Assembly (NCBI GenBank): GCA_016938875.1 | Contig: JAFGTV010000008.1 | Coordinates: 372,001-436,000, forward strand | Reading direction: 5' to 3' | DNA length: 64,000 nt | From: Paracoccaceae bacterium | Lineage (GTDB): Bacteria; Pseudomonadota; Alphaproteobacteria; Rhodobacterales; Rhodobacteraceae | In this document: positions 19,036 through 29,389 of the stretch, one piece after another | Layout of the letters: each line of letters opens with the position of its first letter | How positions within the stretch are numbered: the stretch's first letter is position 1 | Notes under the pieces: model-generated | What the model was told of the DNA's origin: nothing | Seen by the model: the letters and a program-made list of their open reading frames with translations, nothing else | Databases searched by the model: none | Position numbers and translations under genes: made by a program

Positions 19036-19728
19036 ATGACCAAGATCGTGATTCTGACCGGTGCCGGGATTTCCGCCGAAAGCGGGCTGGCCACCTTTCG
19101 CGATTCGGGCGGGTTGTGGTCCGGCCATGACCTGAACGAGGTCGCAACCCCCCAGGGCTTTGCCGCCGACCCCGCCTTGGTGCACGCCTTTTACAATACC
19201 CGCCGGCGCAACGCCGCCGAGGCAATCCCCAACGCCGCCCACGCCGCCCTGGCCCGGCTTCAGGCCGCCCTGCCCGACGATGTCCTGATCGTCACCCAGA
19301 ATGTCGATGACCTGCACGAACGCGCGGGTGCGCGCACGGTGTGGCACATGCACGGGCAACTGACCCACGCGCGCTGTGCCGCCTGCGATCACGTCTGGGA
19401 CGCGCCGATGCAGATGGCGGCGGACGACCCCTGCCCGTCCTGCGCGGCCCCTGCGACCCGGCCCGACATCGTCTGGTTCGGCGAATTTCCCCGCCACATG
19501 GAAGAGATCTGGGACGCCCTGCGCCAGGCCGATCTGTTCGTGGCGATCGGCACCTCGGGCAGCGTCTATCCCGCCGCCGCCTTTGTCCAGGAGGCCGCCC
19601 GCGCCGGGGCCGATACGCTGGAGCTGAACCTCGAACCGTCGCAAACAGCGCGCGATTTCGCCGAAACCCGCCTGGGCCCGGCCAGCGCGGTCGTCCCGGC
19701 CTGGGTGGCCGAAATCCTGGGCGACTGA
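19036..19728 (+). CDS. cobB: Sir2-family NAD-dependent protein deacylase
   Basis: MTKIVILTGAGISAESGLATFRDSGGLW; TQNVDDLHERAG; WHMHGQL; zinc cysteines. Confidence 0.94.
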   Translation: MTKIVILTGAGISAESGLATFRDSGGLWSGHDLNEVATPQGFAADPALVHAFYNTRRRNAAEAIPNAAHAALARLQAALPDDVLIVTQNVDDLHERAGARTVWHMHGQLTHARCAACDHVWDAPMQMAADDPCPSCAAPATRPDIVWFGEFPRHMEEIWDALRQADLFVAIGTSGSVYPAAAFVQEAARAGADTLELNLEPSQTARDFAETRLGPASAVVPAWVAEILGD

Positions 19729-19764
19729 CCCGGCCCCGATACGACGGGACCGGGCCTTTGGGGC

Positions 19765-20244
19765 CTAGTTGCCCATCTTCATCTTGCCGCCCATGGCCCC
19801 CATCGCGCCACGGGTCAGATCCACCGGGATATCGACGACCATATCCCCCGCCTTTTCAAAGCTCAGGGTGACTTGCACCATGTCACCCTGTTCCAGCGGA
19901 CGGGTCAGGCCCAGGAACATGACGTGATCGCCGCCCCGCTTCAACGCGCGGCTGGTGCCGGCGGGGATGGCAAAGCCCTCTTCGACCTCGACCATCTGCA
20001 TCACCCCGCCCTCGGCCTCGATATGGGTGTGCAGCTCGACCTTGGCGGCCACGTCGGAGGCCGCCGCGACCAGGCGGTCATCGGTATCAGTGCCGTTGGT
20101 GATGGTCATGAACGCCGCGCCGGATTTCGACATCATCGTCGACGCACGCGCGTAAGGATCCTCGATGGAGATTTCACCGGCAAAGACCGGCAAGGCAGTG
20201 ACGAGCGCGACGGCGCCCGCAAGAAGGCTGGATTTCAGGGACAT
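19765..20244 (-). CDS. PCu(A)C copper chaperone
   Basis: SIEDPYARASTMMSKSGAAFMTITNGT...VELHTHIEAEGGVMQMVEVE...LKRGGDHVMFLGL H-M motifs. Confidence 0.9.
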   Translation of the reverse strand: MSLKSSLLAGAVALVTALPVFAGEISIEDPYARASTMMSKSGAAFMTITNGTDTDDRLVAAASDVAAKVELHTHIEAEGGVMQMVEVEEGFAIPAGTSRALKRGGDHVMFLGLTRPLEQGDMVQVTLSFEKAGDMVVDIPVDLTRGAMGAMGGKMKMGN

Positions 20245-20286
20245 GGCGTCCTCCTGTCGGAATGATCTGGGGGTTGGGTTGGTGGG

Positions 20287-20637
20287 TCAGCTTACCCGCC
20301 CCGGCGGCCCGCGCGACCGCGCCCGCGGCGGCGCAAGGCCCGGGCGCAAATCCGCCCAGAGCGGGGCCAGCGGCTCTCCCGCGCCCAAGGCACGCTCGGG
20401 CAGGACCGGCGGTGCCAGGCCCAGCGCCACGATCGCGGCCAGCCCGTCGGGACAGACATGGGCCGCCCCCACCGGTTTGCCCTGGGCATCGACCGCGACG
20501 GTTTGCAGCCCCATGCCCGTGCAGATCACGATCTGACCCGCGGGCAACGGCTGTCCCCGCGCGGCCGCCAGGCTCACCGAGGTGAACACCAGCAGCAGCG
20601 CCAGGCCTGCCCCGACAAAGGATCGCAAAAATCGCAT
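20287..20637 (-). CDS. Hypothetical protein, DUF2946-like
   Basis: Signal-anchor then VICTGMGLQTVAVDAQGKPVG..HVCPDGLAA; adjacent to the copper chaperone. Confidence 0.55.
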   Translation of the reverse strand: MRFLRSFVGAGLALLLVFTSVSLAAARGQPLPAGQIVICTGMGLQTVAVDAQGKPVGAAHVCPDGLAAIVALGLAPPVLPERALGAGEPLAPLWADLRPGLAPPRARSRGPPGRVS

Positions 20638-20834
20638 CCCCCCTTTCTAGGGGGCGGTTTGCCGCAGGCCAAGGGCAAACCCCACCCCCACCCAACGCCA
20701 GGGCGCGGTGACAGGGAGGGGGGGATTGGGACCGAAAAGCCCCGCCTTGCCCTTCTGCCCGGTGAAAACAGCCAGGGCAATCTGAGGGCCAGGCGCGCGG
20801 CGCCGACAGCGGGACGGGCAAGTCGCGAAACGCG

Positions 20835-20858
20835 AAAACCCCGCCAAGGCGGGGTTTT
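20835..20858 (-). terminator. Intrinsic terminator downstream of rpmB
   Basis: AAAACCCCGCCAAGGCGGGGTTTT symmetric hairpin. Confidence 0.75.
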
Positions 20859-20882
20859 GCGACAGATCGAAAGCGATCCGGA

Positions 20883-21170
20883 TCAGGCGGTTGCCTGGGC
20901 CTTTTCGATGTCTTTCTTGATCTTGAGCGCCTTGTCGGACAGTTCGACATCCTTGGCCTTGCCCAAGAAGGCGTCCAGCCCGCCGCGGTGGTCCACGGTG
21001 CGCAGCGCCGCCGCCGAAACGCGCAGCTTGAACGAACGCTCCAGCGCGTCCGAGATCAGCGTCACGTCATTGAGGTTCGGCAGGAACCGACGCTTGCTCT
21101 TGTTGTTGGCATGGCTGACATTGTTGCCAGTCATCGGGCCTTTTCCGGTCAGTTCACAGACGCGCGACAT
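20883..21170 (-). CDS. rpmB: 50S ribosomal protein L28
   Basis: [33 protein letters not shown]. Confidence 0.97.
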   Translation of the reverse strand: MSRVCELTGKGPMTGNNVSHANNKSKRRFLPNLNDVTLISDALERSFKLRVSAAALRTVDHRGGLDAFLGKAKDVELSDKALKIKKDIEKAQATA

Positions 21171-21237
21171 GGCTCTTTTCCTTGTCTCGATAATGCAACC
21201 GGCGCCGCAAATGCAGCGCCGCGAATTCGGTTCGGGT

Positions 21238-21266
21238 GCAATACGGTCTATCGGCAGGGGCGTCAA
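21238..21266 (-). promoter_or_regulatory. Candidate sigma70-type promoter for rpmB
   Basis: Minus strand TTGACG - 17 bp - TATTGC, about 70 bp upstream of the start codon. Confidence 0.45.
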
Positions 21267-21296
21267 GCGATTCATCACCCCGCCCCAAGCCGATCC

Positions 21297-22037
21297 TCAT
21301 CCCTGGGCATAACGCTGCACGAACCGGCTGAGGATCGCCTCGGGCACATGCACATCCTCGGACCGGCACATGGCCACCAGGTCGGCGGCGGTCTCGGGCG
21401 GGAAATAGCCGCGATCCTTGTAGATGCGGATGCGCACCTCGAATCCGTCGCTGTCGGCCTCGGGGTGGAACTGGGTGGCATAGACGTTTTCGCCGTAGCG
21501 GATCATCTGGAACGGGCACGGCCCCGAGGCCAGCAGGTGCGCGCAGCCGGCGGGCAGGTCCTGCACCGCCTCCTTGTGGCCGACAAAGGCGCGGAAATGG
21601 TCGGGCAACCCGGCCAACAGCGGATCGGCGCGACCGGCCTGGGTCAGGGTGCAGGTGGTCGCGCCCACGGGTTCGCCATACCGCGCCTTGGTGACCGGCG
21701 CGCCCAGGTGGTGGGCCAGGATGCCGATGCCATAACAACAGCCCATGAACGGGATATCGCGCGCCGTGATCTCGGGCATCAGGCCCATGACCGCGTGTTC
21801 GATGCGCTTTTCCACCGGGGATTTGCAATCCTCGGGGTCGGACACGCAACCCGGACCGCCGCCCACGATCACGCCGCTATAGGCGTCCAGCGACAGGCCG
21901 TCGGGAATCGGGGCCTGGTCCAGCCGGATGCGGTGGGCCTGCTCGGGGCGCAATCCACCCTTGCGCAGGATGGCGGCGAATTCGTCGTCCGAGGCCTCGG
22001 CCTCGGGCCGCAGTTGCAGGATCAGAAACGGCTTCAC
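21297..22037 (-). CDS. Class I glutamine amidotransferase-like protein
   Basis: GVIVGGGPGCVSD...PFMGCCYGIGILAHHLG...YATQFHPEAD. Confidence 0.85.
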   Translation of the reverse strand: MKPFLILQLRPEAEASDDEFAAILRKGGLRPEQAHRIRLDQAPIPDGLSLDAYSGVIVGGGPGCVSDPEDCKSPVEKRIEHAVMGLMPEITARDIPFMGCCYGIGILAHHLGAPVTKARYGEPVGATTCTLTQAGRADPLLAGLPDHFRAFVGHKEAVQDLPAGCAHLLASGPCPFQMIRYGENVYATQFHPEADSDGFEVRIRIYKDRGYFPPETAADLVAMCRSEDVHVPEAILSRFVQRYAQG

Positions 22038-23017
22038 GGCGCGGCCCCCAGCACCGCCAGCATGTCGGCCGTGGCGCGGGCGACGGTAATCTCGCCAGCC
22101 GCCACCCGTGCCCCCAGCGCATCCATGCGCGCGCGCATCCGGGGATCCTCCTCCAACCGGGCCAAGAGACCGCGGCGGACCTCTTCACCGAACCAATAGC
22201 GTGCCTGTTCGGCGCGGCGGGCGTCGAAATGGCCATTTTCGCGACGCCACCGGGCCAGGGCCCGCATGTCGGCCCAGGCGTCCGCCAGCCCATCCTCTTG
22301 CAGGGCCGAGACGCAGACCGCCTTGGGGAAGCCTTCGGGATCTTGCGGGCGGCGGCGCAGCAGGCGCAGTGCCCCGGCGTAATCGGCACGGGTGCGCTGC
22401 GCCGCCGGTTTCAGATCGCCATCGGCCTTGTTCACCAGGATCAGGTCGGCCATTTCCATGATGCCGCGCTTGACGCCTTGCAATTCGTCACCGCCCGCGG
22501 GGGCCATCAGCAAGACGAACAGATCGGTCATTTCCGCGACCATGGTTTCGGACTGGCCCACGCCCACGGTTTCGATCAGCACGATGTCGAATCCCGCCGC
22601 CTCGCACAGGGTCACGGCCTCGCGGGTGCGACGCGCCACGCCGCCCAGCGCGGATTGGCTGGGCGAGGGGCGGATAAAGGCGTTGGGATCGCGCGCCAGG
22701 CGTTCCATCCGGGTCTTGTCACCCAGGATCGACCCGCCCGAACGCGCGGAGCTGGGATCGACGGCCAGCACCGCAACCTTGTGCCCCTGCCCTGTCAGCA
22801 TCCTGCCAAAGCTTTCGATAAACGTGGACTTGCCCACGCCCGGCGTGCCCGACAGCCCCACGCGCAACGCGTTGCCCGGCGTCGCGGCCAGGTCATCCAG
22901 CAGCGCCTGCGCCTGCGCGCGGTGATCGCGGCGCCCGCTTTCGACCAGGGTGATGGCGCGCGCCAGGGCGCGGCGTTCTCCGGCGCGGATGCCTTGGGCA
23001 AGCTGGGGTATATCCAT
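22034..23017 (-). CDS. meaB: Methylmalonyl-CoA mutase-associated GTPase MeaB
   Basis: GLSGTPGVGKSTFIESFG...VAVLAVDPSSARSGGSILGDKTRM...DIVLIETVGVGQSE. Confidence 0.92.
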   Translation of the reverse strand: MDIPQLAQGIRAGERRALARAITLVESGRRDHRAQAQALLDDLAATPGNALRVGLSGTPGVGKSTFIESFGRMLTGQGHKVAVLAVDPSSARSGGSILGDKTRMERLARDPNAFIRPSPSQSALGGVARRTREAVTLCEAAGFDIVLIETVGVGQSETMVAEMTDLFVLLMAPAGGDELQGVKRGIMEMADLILVNKADGDLKPAAQRTRADYAGALRLLRRRPQDPEGFPKAVCVSALQEDGLADAWADMRALARWRRENGHFDARRAEQARYWFGEEVRRGLLARLEEDPRMRARMDALGARVAAGEITVARATADMLAVLGAAP

Positions 23018-23116
23018 CGGCGGCTCCGATCTGGCGGCGGGGACTGTCTTGCCCGGTGGCGGCGGGGCTGTCCAGCCCTCTGGCGGGATCGCGCGAAATC
23101 GCCCATAAGGCGCGCC

Positions 23117-25558
23117 ATGACATCCTTGCCGATCGACGACGCCCTGCCGGGCCTGATCCAGGCGCTGGCCCATGCGGGCCGGGCGGTGCTTCAGGCGCCC
23201 CCCGGCGCGGGCAAGACGACGCGGGTGCCGCTGGCCATGCTGGAGGCAAACCTGACCCAAGGCCGCATCGTGATGCTGGAACCGCGCCGCCTGGCTGCGC
23301 GCGCCGCCGCCGAGCGGATGGCCGAAACCCTGGGCGAGGGGGTCGGGCAAACCGTCGGCTACCGTATCCGGGGCGAGGCCAAGGTCGGCAAATCCACCCG
23401 GATCGAGGTGGTGACCGAGGGCATCCTGACCCGCATGATCCAGGCCGATCCCAGCCTGCCGGGGGTGGGCGCGGTGATCTTCGACGAATTTCACGAACGC
23501 TCTCTGAACGCCGATCTCGGCCTTGCCCTGACATGGGAACTGCGCGGCGCACTGCGCGAGGATCTGATCGTGCTGGTGATGTCCGCCACGCTGGAGGCCG
23601 CCCCGGTGGCCTCGATGATGGACGACGCGCCGGTGATCACCTCGCAGGGGCGCAGCTTTCCGGTTCAGACCCGCTGGCTGGACGCCCCCCTGCCCAAGGG
23701 CCGCCGCCTGCCCGAGGCCGCCGCCGACCTGATCGCCCGCGCGCTGGCGGAAACCACCGGCGGTGTGCTGGTCTTTCTGCCCGGAGAAGGCGAGATCAGG
23801 CGCTGCGCCGCGGCCCTGGCCGGACGCCTGCCCGCCGATTGCCAGGTCCACGCGCTTTACGGCGCGCTGCCCTTTGATCAGCAACGCGCGGCGATCCGGC
23901 CCGCGCCCACGGGGCGCAAACTGGTGCTGGCCACCGCGATCGCCGAAACCTCGCTGACCATCCAGGACGTGCGCGTCGTGGTCGATGCCGGCCGCGCGCG
24001 CCGCGCCCGATTCGATCCCAATTCCGGCATGTCGCGGCTGATCACCGAGCGCGTCACCCGCGCCGAGGCCGAACAACGCCGCGGCCGCGCGGGCCGTGTC
24101 GCCGAGGGGGTGTGCTACCGGCTGTGGACCAAGGGCGAAGAGGGGGCCCTGGCCGCCTTTGCCCCGGCCGAGATCGAGGTGGGCGATCTGACCGGGCTGG
24201 CGCTGGAACTGGCGCTTTGGGGCGGCGGCGATCCCGGCGAGCTGGCCTTTCTGACACCGCCCAATCCCGGCGCCTTTGCCCAGGCGCGCGCGCTGTTGTC
24301 CCAACTGGGCGCGCTGGACCGGCAGGGCCGGATCACCGCCCATGGCCGCAGCCTGGCGGCGCTGCCACTGCACCCGCGGCTGGGCCATATGCTGATGCTG
24401 GCGGGCAAGGATGCCGCCCCGCTCGCCGCCCTGCTGGCCGAACGCGACCCGCTGCGCGGCGCAGGCTGCGACCTGACCCTGCGGCTGCGCGCCATCGCCG
24501 CCCCCAAGGCCGCGCTGCCGGTGCCCGCCGACCGCGCAACCCTGGCCCGCATCCGCACCGAGGCCACGCGCCTGGCAAAACGCGCCCCCGCCACCACGCG
24601 CCCGATATCCGCCGGGGAAATGGCCGCGCTTGCCTATCCCGATCGCGTCGGACTGCGCCGCAAGGGGGACGCGCCGCGCTATGTGCTGTCGGGCGGCAAG
24701 GGCGCGCTGATGGACGAGGGCGACCCGCTGGCGGGCGAGCGGCTGATCGTGGCACTCGACCTCGACGGCGACCAGCGCGAGGCCCGAATCCGCCTGGCCG
24801 TCGCCCTGGACGAGGGCGCGCTGCGCGCGATCCACGGCCAGGCCATCGCCTGGCAGGATCGGTGCAGCTGGTCGCGCCAGGATATGCGGGTGATCGCGCG
24901 CCGACAGGAACGTTTTGGCGCGCTGGTGCTGGCGGATCGTGCCTGGACCGACGCGCCCCCCCAGGCCATCGCCCACGCCCTGCTGGACGGGGTGCGCGCA
25001 TTGGGCCTGCCCTGGTCCGACCCCGCGCACCGGTTCCGCGCCCGGGTAGAGCTGCTGCGCGCCGAGGGCAGCGCCCTGCCCGATCTGTCGGATGCCGGCC
25101 TGATGGCCACGCTCGACAGCTGGCTGGAACCCCATATCCACGGCCTGCGCACCGCCGAGGATCTCAAACGCTTCGACCTGCTGCCCGCCCTGCGCGCCAT
25201 GCTGAGCTGGGAACAGGGCCAAACCGTCGACCACCTGGCCCCGTCGCATTTCGAAACGCCGCTCGGCCGCCGGGTGCCCATCGACTACGCCGGCGAGGCC
25301 CCCTCGATCACCCTGCGCCTCCAGGAACTCTACGGCGTGACGCGGCACCCCTGTGTCGGCCCCAATCGCCTGCCGCTGCGCATCACGCTGCTGTCGCCGG
25401 CGGGGCGCCCGGTGCAGGTAACCATGGACCTGCCGGGGTTCTGGGCCAGTTCCTACGCGGATGTGCGCAAGGACATGCGCGGACGCTATCCCCGCCATTC
25501 CTGGCCCGAGGATCCCACCGTCGCTGATCCCACCCTGCGCCCCAAACGGCGCGGCTGA
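23117..25558 (+). CDS. hrpB: ATP-dependent helicase HrpB
   Basis: LQAPPGAGKTTRVPLAML; VIFDEFHERSLNADLGL; HrpB C-terminal region. Confidence 0.95.
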   Translation: MTSLPIDDALPGLIQALAHAGRAVLQAPPGAGKTTRVPLAMLEANLTQGRIVMLEPRRLAARAAAERMAETLGEGVGQTVGYRIRGEAKVGKSTRIEVVTEGILTRMIQADPSLPGVGAVIFDEFHERSLNADLGLALTWELRGALREDLIVLVMSATLEAAPVASMMDDAPVITSQGRSFPVQTRWLDAPLPKGRRLPEAAADLIARALAETTGGVLVFLPGEGEIRRCAAALAGRLPADCQVHALYGALPFDQQRAAIRPAPTGRKLVLATAIAETSLTIQDVRVVVDAGRARRARFDPNSGMSRLITERVTRAEAEQRRGRAGRVAEGVCYRLWTKGEEGALAAFAPAEIEVGDLTGLALELALWGGGDPGELAFLTPPNPGAFAQARALLSQLGALDRQGRITAHGRSLAALPLHPRLGHMLMLAGKDAAPLAALLAERDPLRGAGCDLTLRLRAIAAPKAALPVPADRATLARIRTEATRLAKRAPATTRPISAGEMAALAYPDRVGLRRKGDAPRYVLSGGKGALMDEGDPLAGERLIVALDLDGDQREARIRLAVALDEGALRAIHGQAIAWQDRCSWSRQDMRVIARRQERFGALVLADRAWTDAPPQAIAHALLDGVRALGLPWSDPAHRFRARVELLRAEGSALPDLSDAGLMATLDSWLEPHIHGLRTAEDLKRFDLLPALRAMLSWEQGQTVDHLAPSHFETPLGRRVPIDYAGEAPSITLRLQELYGVTRHPCVGPNRLPLRITLLSPAGRPVQVTMDLPGFWASSYADVRKDMRGRYPRHSWPEDPTVADPTLRPKRRG

Positions 25559-25633
25559 TCGCGCCCGCCCGCTTCTTCTGGTCGGAAATATCCCCGCCGG
25601 AGGCCGCCGCGCCCGGTCACGGGCGCGGCCCCC

Positions 25634-26560
25634 TCAGACGCCCAAACAGTAGCGCATCACCGCCTTTTGGGCGTGCAACCGGTTCTCGGCCTCGTCGAAC
25701 ACCACCGAATGCGGGCCATCCATCACGGCACTGGTGGCCTCTTCGTCGCGGTGCGCGGGCAGGCAATGCATGAACAGCGCATCGGGCTTGGCATGGGCCA
25801 TCAACGCCTCGTTCACCTGATAGGGGCGCAGCTGGTTGTGCCGCCGCTCGCGGGCCGATTGTGCGTCATGCATGCTGACCCAGGTATCGGTCACCACCAG
25901 ATCCGCGCCCGCGACTGCCTTGGCGGGGTCGCGCTCGATCTCGACCGTGACCCCCTTGGCGCGCGCCTCTTCGATGAAACACATCTCGGGGTCCAGGGTC
26001 GCGGGCCCGGTAAAGGTCAGGTCGAACCCGAACTGCCCCGCCGCATGGGCAAAGCTGGCAAAGACGTTGTTGCCATCGCCCGACCACACGACCTTGCGTC
26101 CCGCGATCGGGCCGCGATGTTCCTCATAGGTCAGGATATCGGCCATGATCTGGCACGGATGGGTGCGGTTGGTCAGCCCGTTGATCACCGGAACGCTGGC
26201 GTATTCGGCCATCTCGTGCAGGGTCGCCTCCTCGAAGGTGCGGATCATGATCAGGTCGACATAGCGCGACAGCACCCGCGCGGTATCGGCGATCGTCTCG
26301 CCATGGCCCAGCTGCATGTCCTGGCCGGACAGAACCATGCTCTGCCCGCCCATCTGGCGCACCCCCACGTCAAAGCTGACGCGCGTCCGGGTCGAGGGCT
26401 TCTCGAAGATCAGCGCGACCATCCGCCCGGCCAGCGGCTGCGCGTCATCGGGCGCGCCGCGCGGACGGTCGGCGCGGGCCTGTTTCATCGCGTGGGCCTG
26501 GTCGATCATCGCCCGCAGATCGGCGGCGTCGGTGGTGTTGATATCCAGGAAATGGGTCAT
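25634..26560 (-). CDS. argF: Ornithine carbamoyltransferase
   Basis: [33 protein letters not shown]. Confidence 0.95.
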   Translation of the reverse strand: MTHFLDINTTDAADLRAMIDQAHAMKQARADRPRGAPDDAQPLAGRMVALIFEKPSTRTRVSFDVGVRQMGGQSMVLSGQDMQLGHGETIADTARVLSRYVDLIMIRTFEEATLHEMAEYASVPVINGLTNRTHPCQIMADILTYEEHRGPIAGRKVVWSGDGNNVFASFAHAAGQFGFDLTFTGPATLDPEMCFIEEARAKGVTVEIERDPAKAVAGADLVVTDTWVSMHDAQSARERRHNQLRPYQVNEALMAHAKPDALFMHCLPAHRDEEATSAVMDGPHSVVFDEAENRLHAQKAVMRYCLGV

Positions 26561-27747
26561 GCCTGGTCCTCCTTGGGGGCCAGCGCGGTCGCGGCGGCGT
26601 CCAGCCGGGCAACGGCCTCGGCGATCTCGTCCTCGGTGATGGTCAGCGGCGGCAGCAGGCGCACGACATTGTCGGCGGCAGGCACGCTCAGCAGGTGCTG
26701 GTCATAGCCCGCCTTGACCACGTCGGTATTGGGCAGCTTGCATTTCAGCCCCAGCATCAGCCCCGATCCGCGCACCAGTTCGAACACGTCCGGGTGGCTG
26801 GCCACCAGCCCCTCCAGCCGCTGGCGCAACAGGCCCGCCTTGCGGTTCACCTGTTCCAGAAAGGCGGGGTCGGACACGATATCCAGCACCGTCTTGCCCA
26901 CCGCGCAGGCCAGCGGGTTGCCGCCATAGGTCGACCCGTGGGTGCCTGCGGTCATCCCGCTGGCGGCCTCTTCGGTAGCCAGAACCGCACCCAGCGGAAA
27001 GCCCCCGCCGATGCCCTTGGCGATCATCATGATGTCGGGATAGGCCCCCGACCATTCATGGGCGAACAGCTTGCCGGTCCGGCCCATGCCGCACTGCACC
27101 TCGTCATAGATCAACAAGGTTCCGGTCTCGTCGCACAGATCGCGCAACCCCTTGAGACAGGGATCGGGCAACGGACGTATCCCCCCCTCGCCCTGCACGG
27201 GCTCGACCAGGATGGCGGCCACGGTGTCGTCGATGGTGTTGTGCAACAGCGCGTCATGGGTGCCAAAGGGCAGATGGATGAACCCCGGCAGCAGCGGGCC
27301 GAACCCCTTGGTCATCTTTTCCGATCCCGCCGCGGCGATCCCGGCAGAGGACCGGCCATGGAACGCCCCGGAAAAGGTGATGATGTTCACCCGCTCGGGC
27401 TGGCCTTTGTCATACCAGTACTTGCGCGCCATCTTGACCGCCAATTCGCAGCTTTCGGTGCCGGAATTGGTAAAGAACACGGTGTCGGCAAAGGTCTGCG
27501 CGACCAGCGCATCGGCCAGCGCCTGTTGCTGGGGGATCTGATAGAGGTTCGACAGGTGCCACAACTTGCCCGCCTGTTCGGTCAGCGCCGCAACCAGCGC
27601 CGGATGCGCATGGCCCAGCGCGTTGACCGCGATGCCGGCGCCGAAATCCAGGTATCGGGTGCCGTCGGTGGCGATCAGCCAGGCGCCCTCGCCCCGCTCA
27701 AAGCTGAGGGGGGCACGGTTATAGGTCGGCAGAACGGACGGGATCAT
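26557..27747 (-). CDS. argD: Acetylornithine aminotransferase
   Basis: [43 protein letters not shown]; overlaps argF by 4 nt. Confidence 0.93.
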   Translation of the reverse strand: MIPSVLPTYNRAPLSFERGEGAWLIATDGTRYLDFGAGIAVNALGHAHPALVAALTEQAGKLWHLSNLYQIPQQQALADALVAQTFADTVFFTNSGTESCELAVKMARKYWYDKGQPERVNIITFSGAFHGRSSAGIAAAGSEKMTKGFGPLLPGFIHLPFGTHDALLHNTIDDTVAAILVEPVQGEGGIRPLPDPCLKGLRDLCDETGTLLIYDEVQCGMGRTGKLFAHEWSGAYPDIMMIAKGIGGGFPLGAVLATEEAASGMTAGTHGSTYGGNPLACAVGKTVLDIVSDPAFLEQVNRKAGLLRQRLEGLVASHPDVFELVRGSGLMLGLKCKLPNTDVVKAGYDQHLLSVPAADNVVRLLPPLTITEDEIAEAVARLDAAATALAPKEDQA

Positions 27748-27842
27748 CGGAAAAATCCTTACAGCAGGAGGCCCTAGGGGTGCCGCAGGCGCGCGGCCAA
27801 GTCAATCGTCTGGGAAGGGGCGCGTTGGCGCACGCGCGGGCG

Positions 27843-27899
27843 GCCGTTTCAGAAACGGCTGCGGCGTCGGCGCGCAATGGTATGAAATACGAGTTTCAT
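27843..27899. promoter_or_regulatory. Two palindromes upstream of argD
   Basis: GCCGTTT-CAG-AAACGGC (27843-27859) and ATGAAA-TACGAG-TTTCAT (27882-27899). Confidence 0.4.
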
Positions 27900-28097
27900 G
27901 CGGCGGCATTTAGCCGGGATTGCCCGGCCTGTCCAGTCCCCAGCTTGGAGCGTATCGCCCATGCGCGCCCGTGCCCGGCCCTGTTCCCAGGGTGGGCGCG
28001 GGGTGACATTTCACGGCACCGGGTGCGGGATCGGGTTCGGCGCGGGCCGGGGATCGTTGCCCAAGGCGCCAACGGGGACTGGCCGCGCCTGACCTGG

Positions 28098-29051
28098 CTA
28101 GACCGCGTTGGGCAAATCCTCGCCCGCCAGATACGCCCGGATATTCTCGACCGCCATCATCCCCATGGCCGTGCGCACCTCAAGCGCGGCGGTGCCCAGA
28201 TGCGGCAGCAGCGTGACGTTTTCCAGCGCGCGCAGCGCCTCGGGCACCTTTGGCTCATGCTCATAGACATCCAGCCCGGCCCCGGCGATCTGCCCGGCCT
28301 GCAAGGCCGCGATCAGCGCCCCCTCCTCCACCACGTCGCCGCGCGAGATATTGACGAAATGCGCATGGGGCCGCATCGCGGCAAAGACCCCGGCATCCAG
28401 CATGTGCCGGGTCTGGGCCCCGCCGGGCACGCACGACACCAGGATATCGACCGATGCGGCCAGATCGGTCAGCCGATCCATCGCGCGGGCGGGGAAATCC
28501 AGATCCCTGGGCGTGCGGGTGACATAGGCCACCTGCATCCCGAACCCGAAATGACAGCGCCGCGCGATGGCCTGGCCGATATTGCCCATCCCGACAATGC
28601 CCACCGTTTTACCCGTCACGTGCAGGCCCAGCATCTGGGTCGGATGCCAGCCGTCCCAGGCCCCCGCGCGCACCATCCGCTCGCCCTCTCCGGCGCGGCG
28701 GCAGGTCATCAGGATCAGCATCATGCCGATATCGGCTGTGGCGTCGGTCACGGCCCCGGGCGTGTTGCTGACCGCCAGCCCGGCGGCGCGGGCGGCGGCC
28801 ACGTCGATATGGTTGAAGCCAACCCCGAAATTGGCCAAAAGCCGCGCGCGCGGTGCAGGCACATCGGCAAAGACCGCCGCCGAAAAGGCATCGCCCAGCG
28901 TCGGCAGCACCACGTCGAAATCGCGCAGCGCCGCGCGCAACTCGTCCGGCGCCAGCGGCGCGTTAGAGGCGCGCAGCTCGACCGTGCCCAATTGCCGTGC
29001 GGCCTCTACCACCGTGTCGGGCAGCGGGCGGGTCAGCAGAATGCGCGCCAT
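28098..29051 (-). CDS. D-2-hydroxyacid dehydrogenase (glyoxylate/hydroxypyruvate reductase-like)
   Basis: GKTVGIVGMGNIGQAIARR; NISRGDVVEEGALIAALQAGQIAGAGLDVYEHEP. Confidence 0.9.
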   Translation of the reverse strand: MARILLTRPLPDTVVEAARQLGTVELRASNAPLAPDELRAALRDFDVVLPTLGDAFSAAVFADVPAPRARLLANFGVGFNHIDVAAARAAGLAVSNTPGAVTDATADIGMMLILMTCRRAGEGERMVRAGAWDGWHPTQMLGLHVTGKTVGIVGMGNIGQAIARRCHFGFGMQVAYVTRTPRDLDFPARAMDRLTDLAASVDILVSCVPGGAQTRHMLDAGVFAAMRPHAHFVNISRGDVVEEGALIAALQAGQIAGAGLDVYEHEPKVPEALRALENVTLLPHLGTAALEVRTAMGMMAVENIRAYLAGEDLPNAV

Positions 29052-29389
29052 CAGAACATCCGCCCGCCCAGCGGCACGTCCTTGTCGGGGGTGATCAGCA
29101 CCACCTCGCCATTGGCGTCGGGCAGGCCCAGCACCAGAACCTCGGACATGACCTTGCCGATCTGGCGGGGTGGGAAATTGACCACGCCCAGCACACGCTT
29201 GCCCGGCAGATCCTCGGGCGTGTAATGCGCGGTGATCTGGGCCGAGCTTTTCTTCTCGCCGATCTCGGGACCGAAATCGACCCACAGCTTGATCGCGGGT
29301 TTGCGCGCCTCGGGATAGGGCTCGGCGCGGGTGATCCGGCCCACCCGGATATCGACCTTCAGGAAATCGTCAAAGCCGATCTCGCTCAT
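29051..29389 (-). CDS. tRNA-binding (CsaA-like) protein
   Basis: DFLKVDIRVGRITRAEPYPEARKPAIKLWVDFGPEIGEKKSSAQIT. Confidence 0.9.
   Translation of the reverse strand: MSEIGFDDFLKVDIRVGRITRAEPYPEARKPAIKLWVDFGPEIGEKKSSAQITAHYTPEDLPGKRVLGVVNFPPRQIGKVMSEVLVLGLPDANGEVVLITPDKDVPLGGRMF

Noticed and set aside
22034-25498. 1154-aa minus-strand ORF
   Set aside because: Only the meaB part (22034-23017) is real; the rest is antisense to hrpB and a by-product of high GC content
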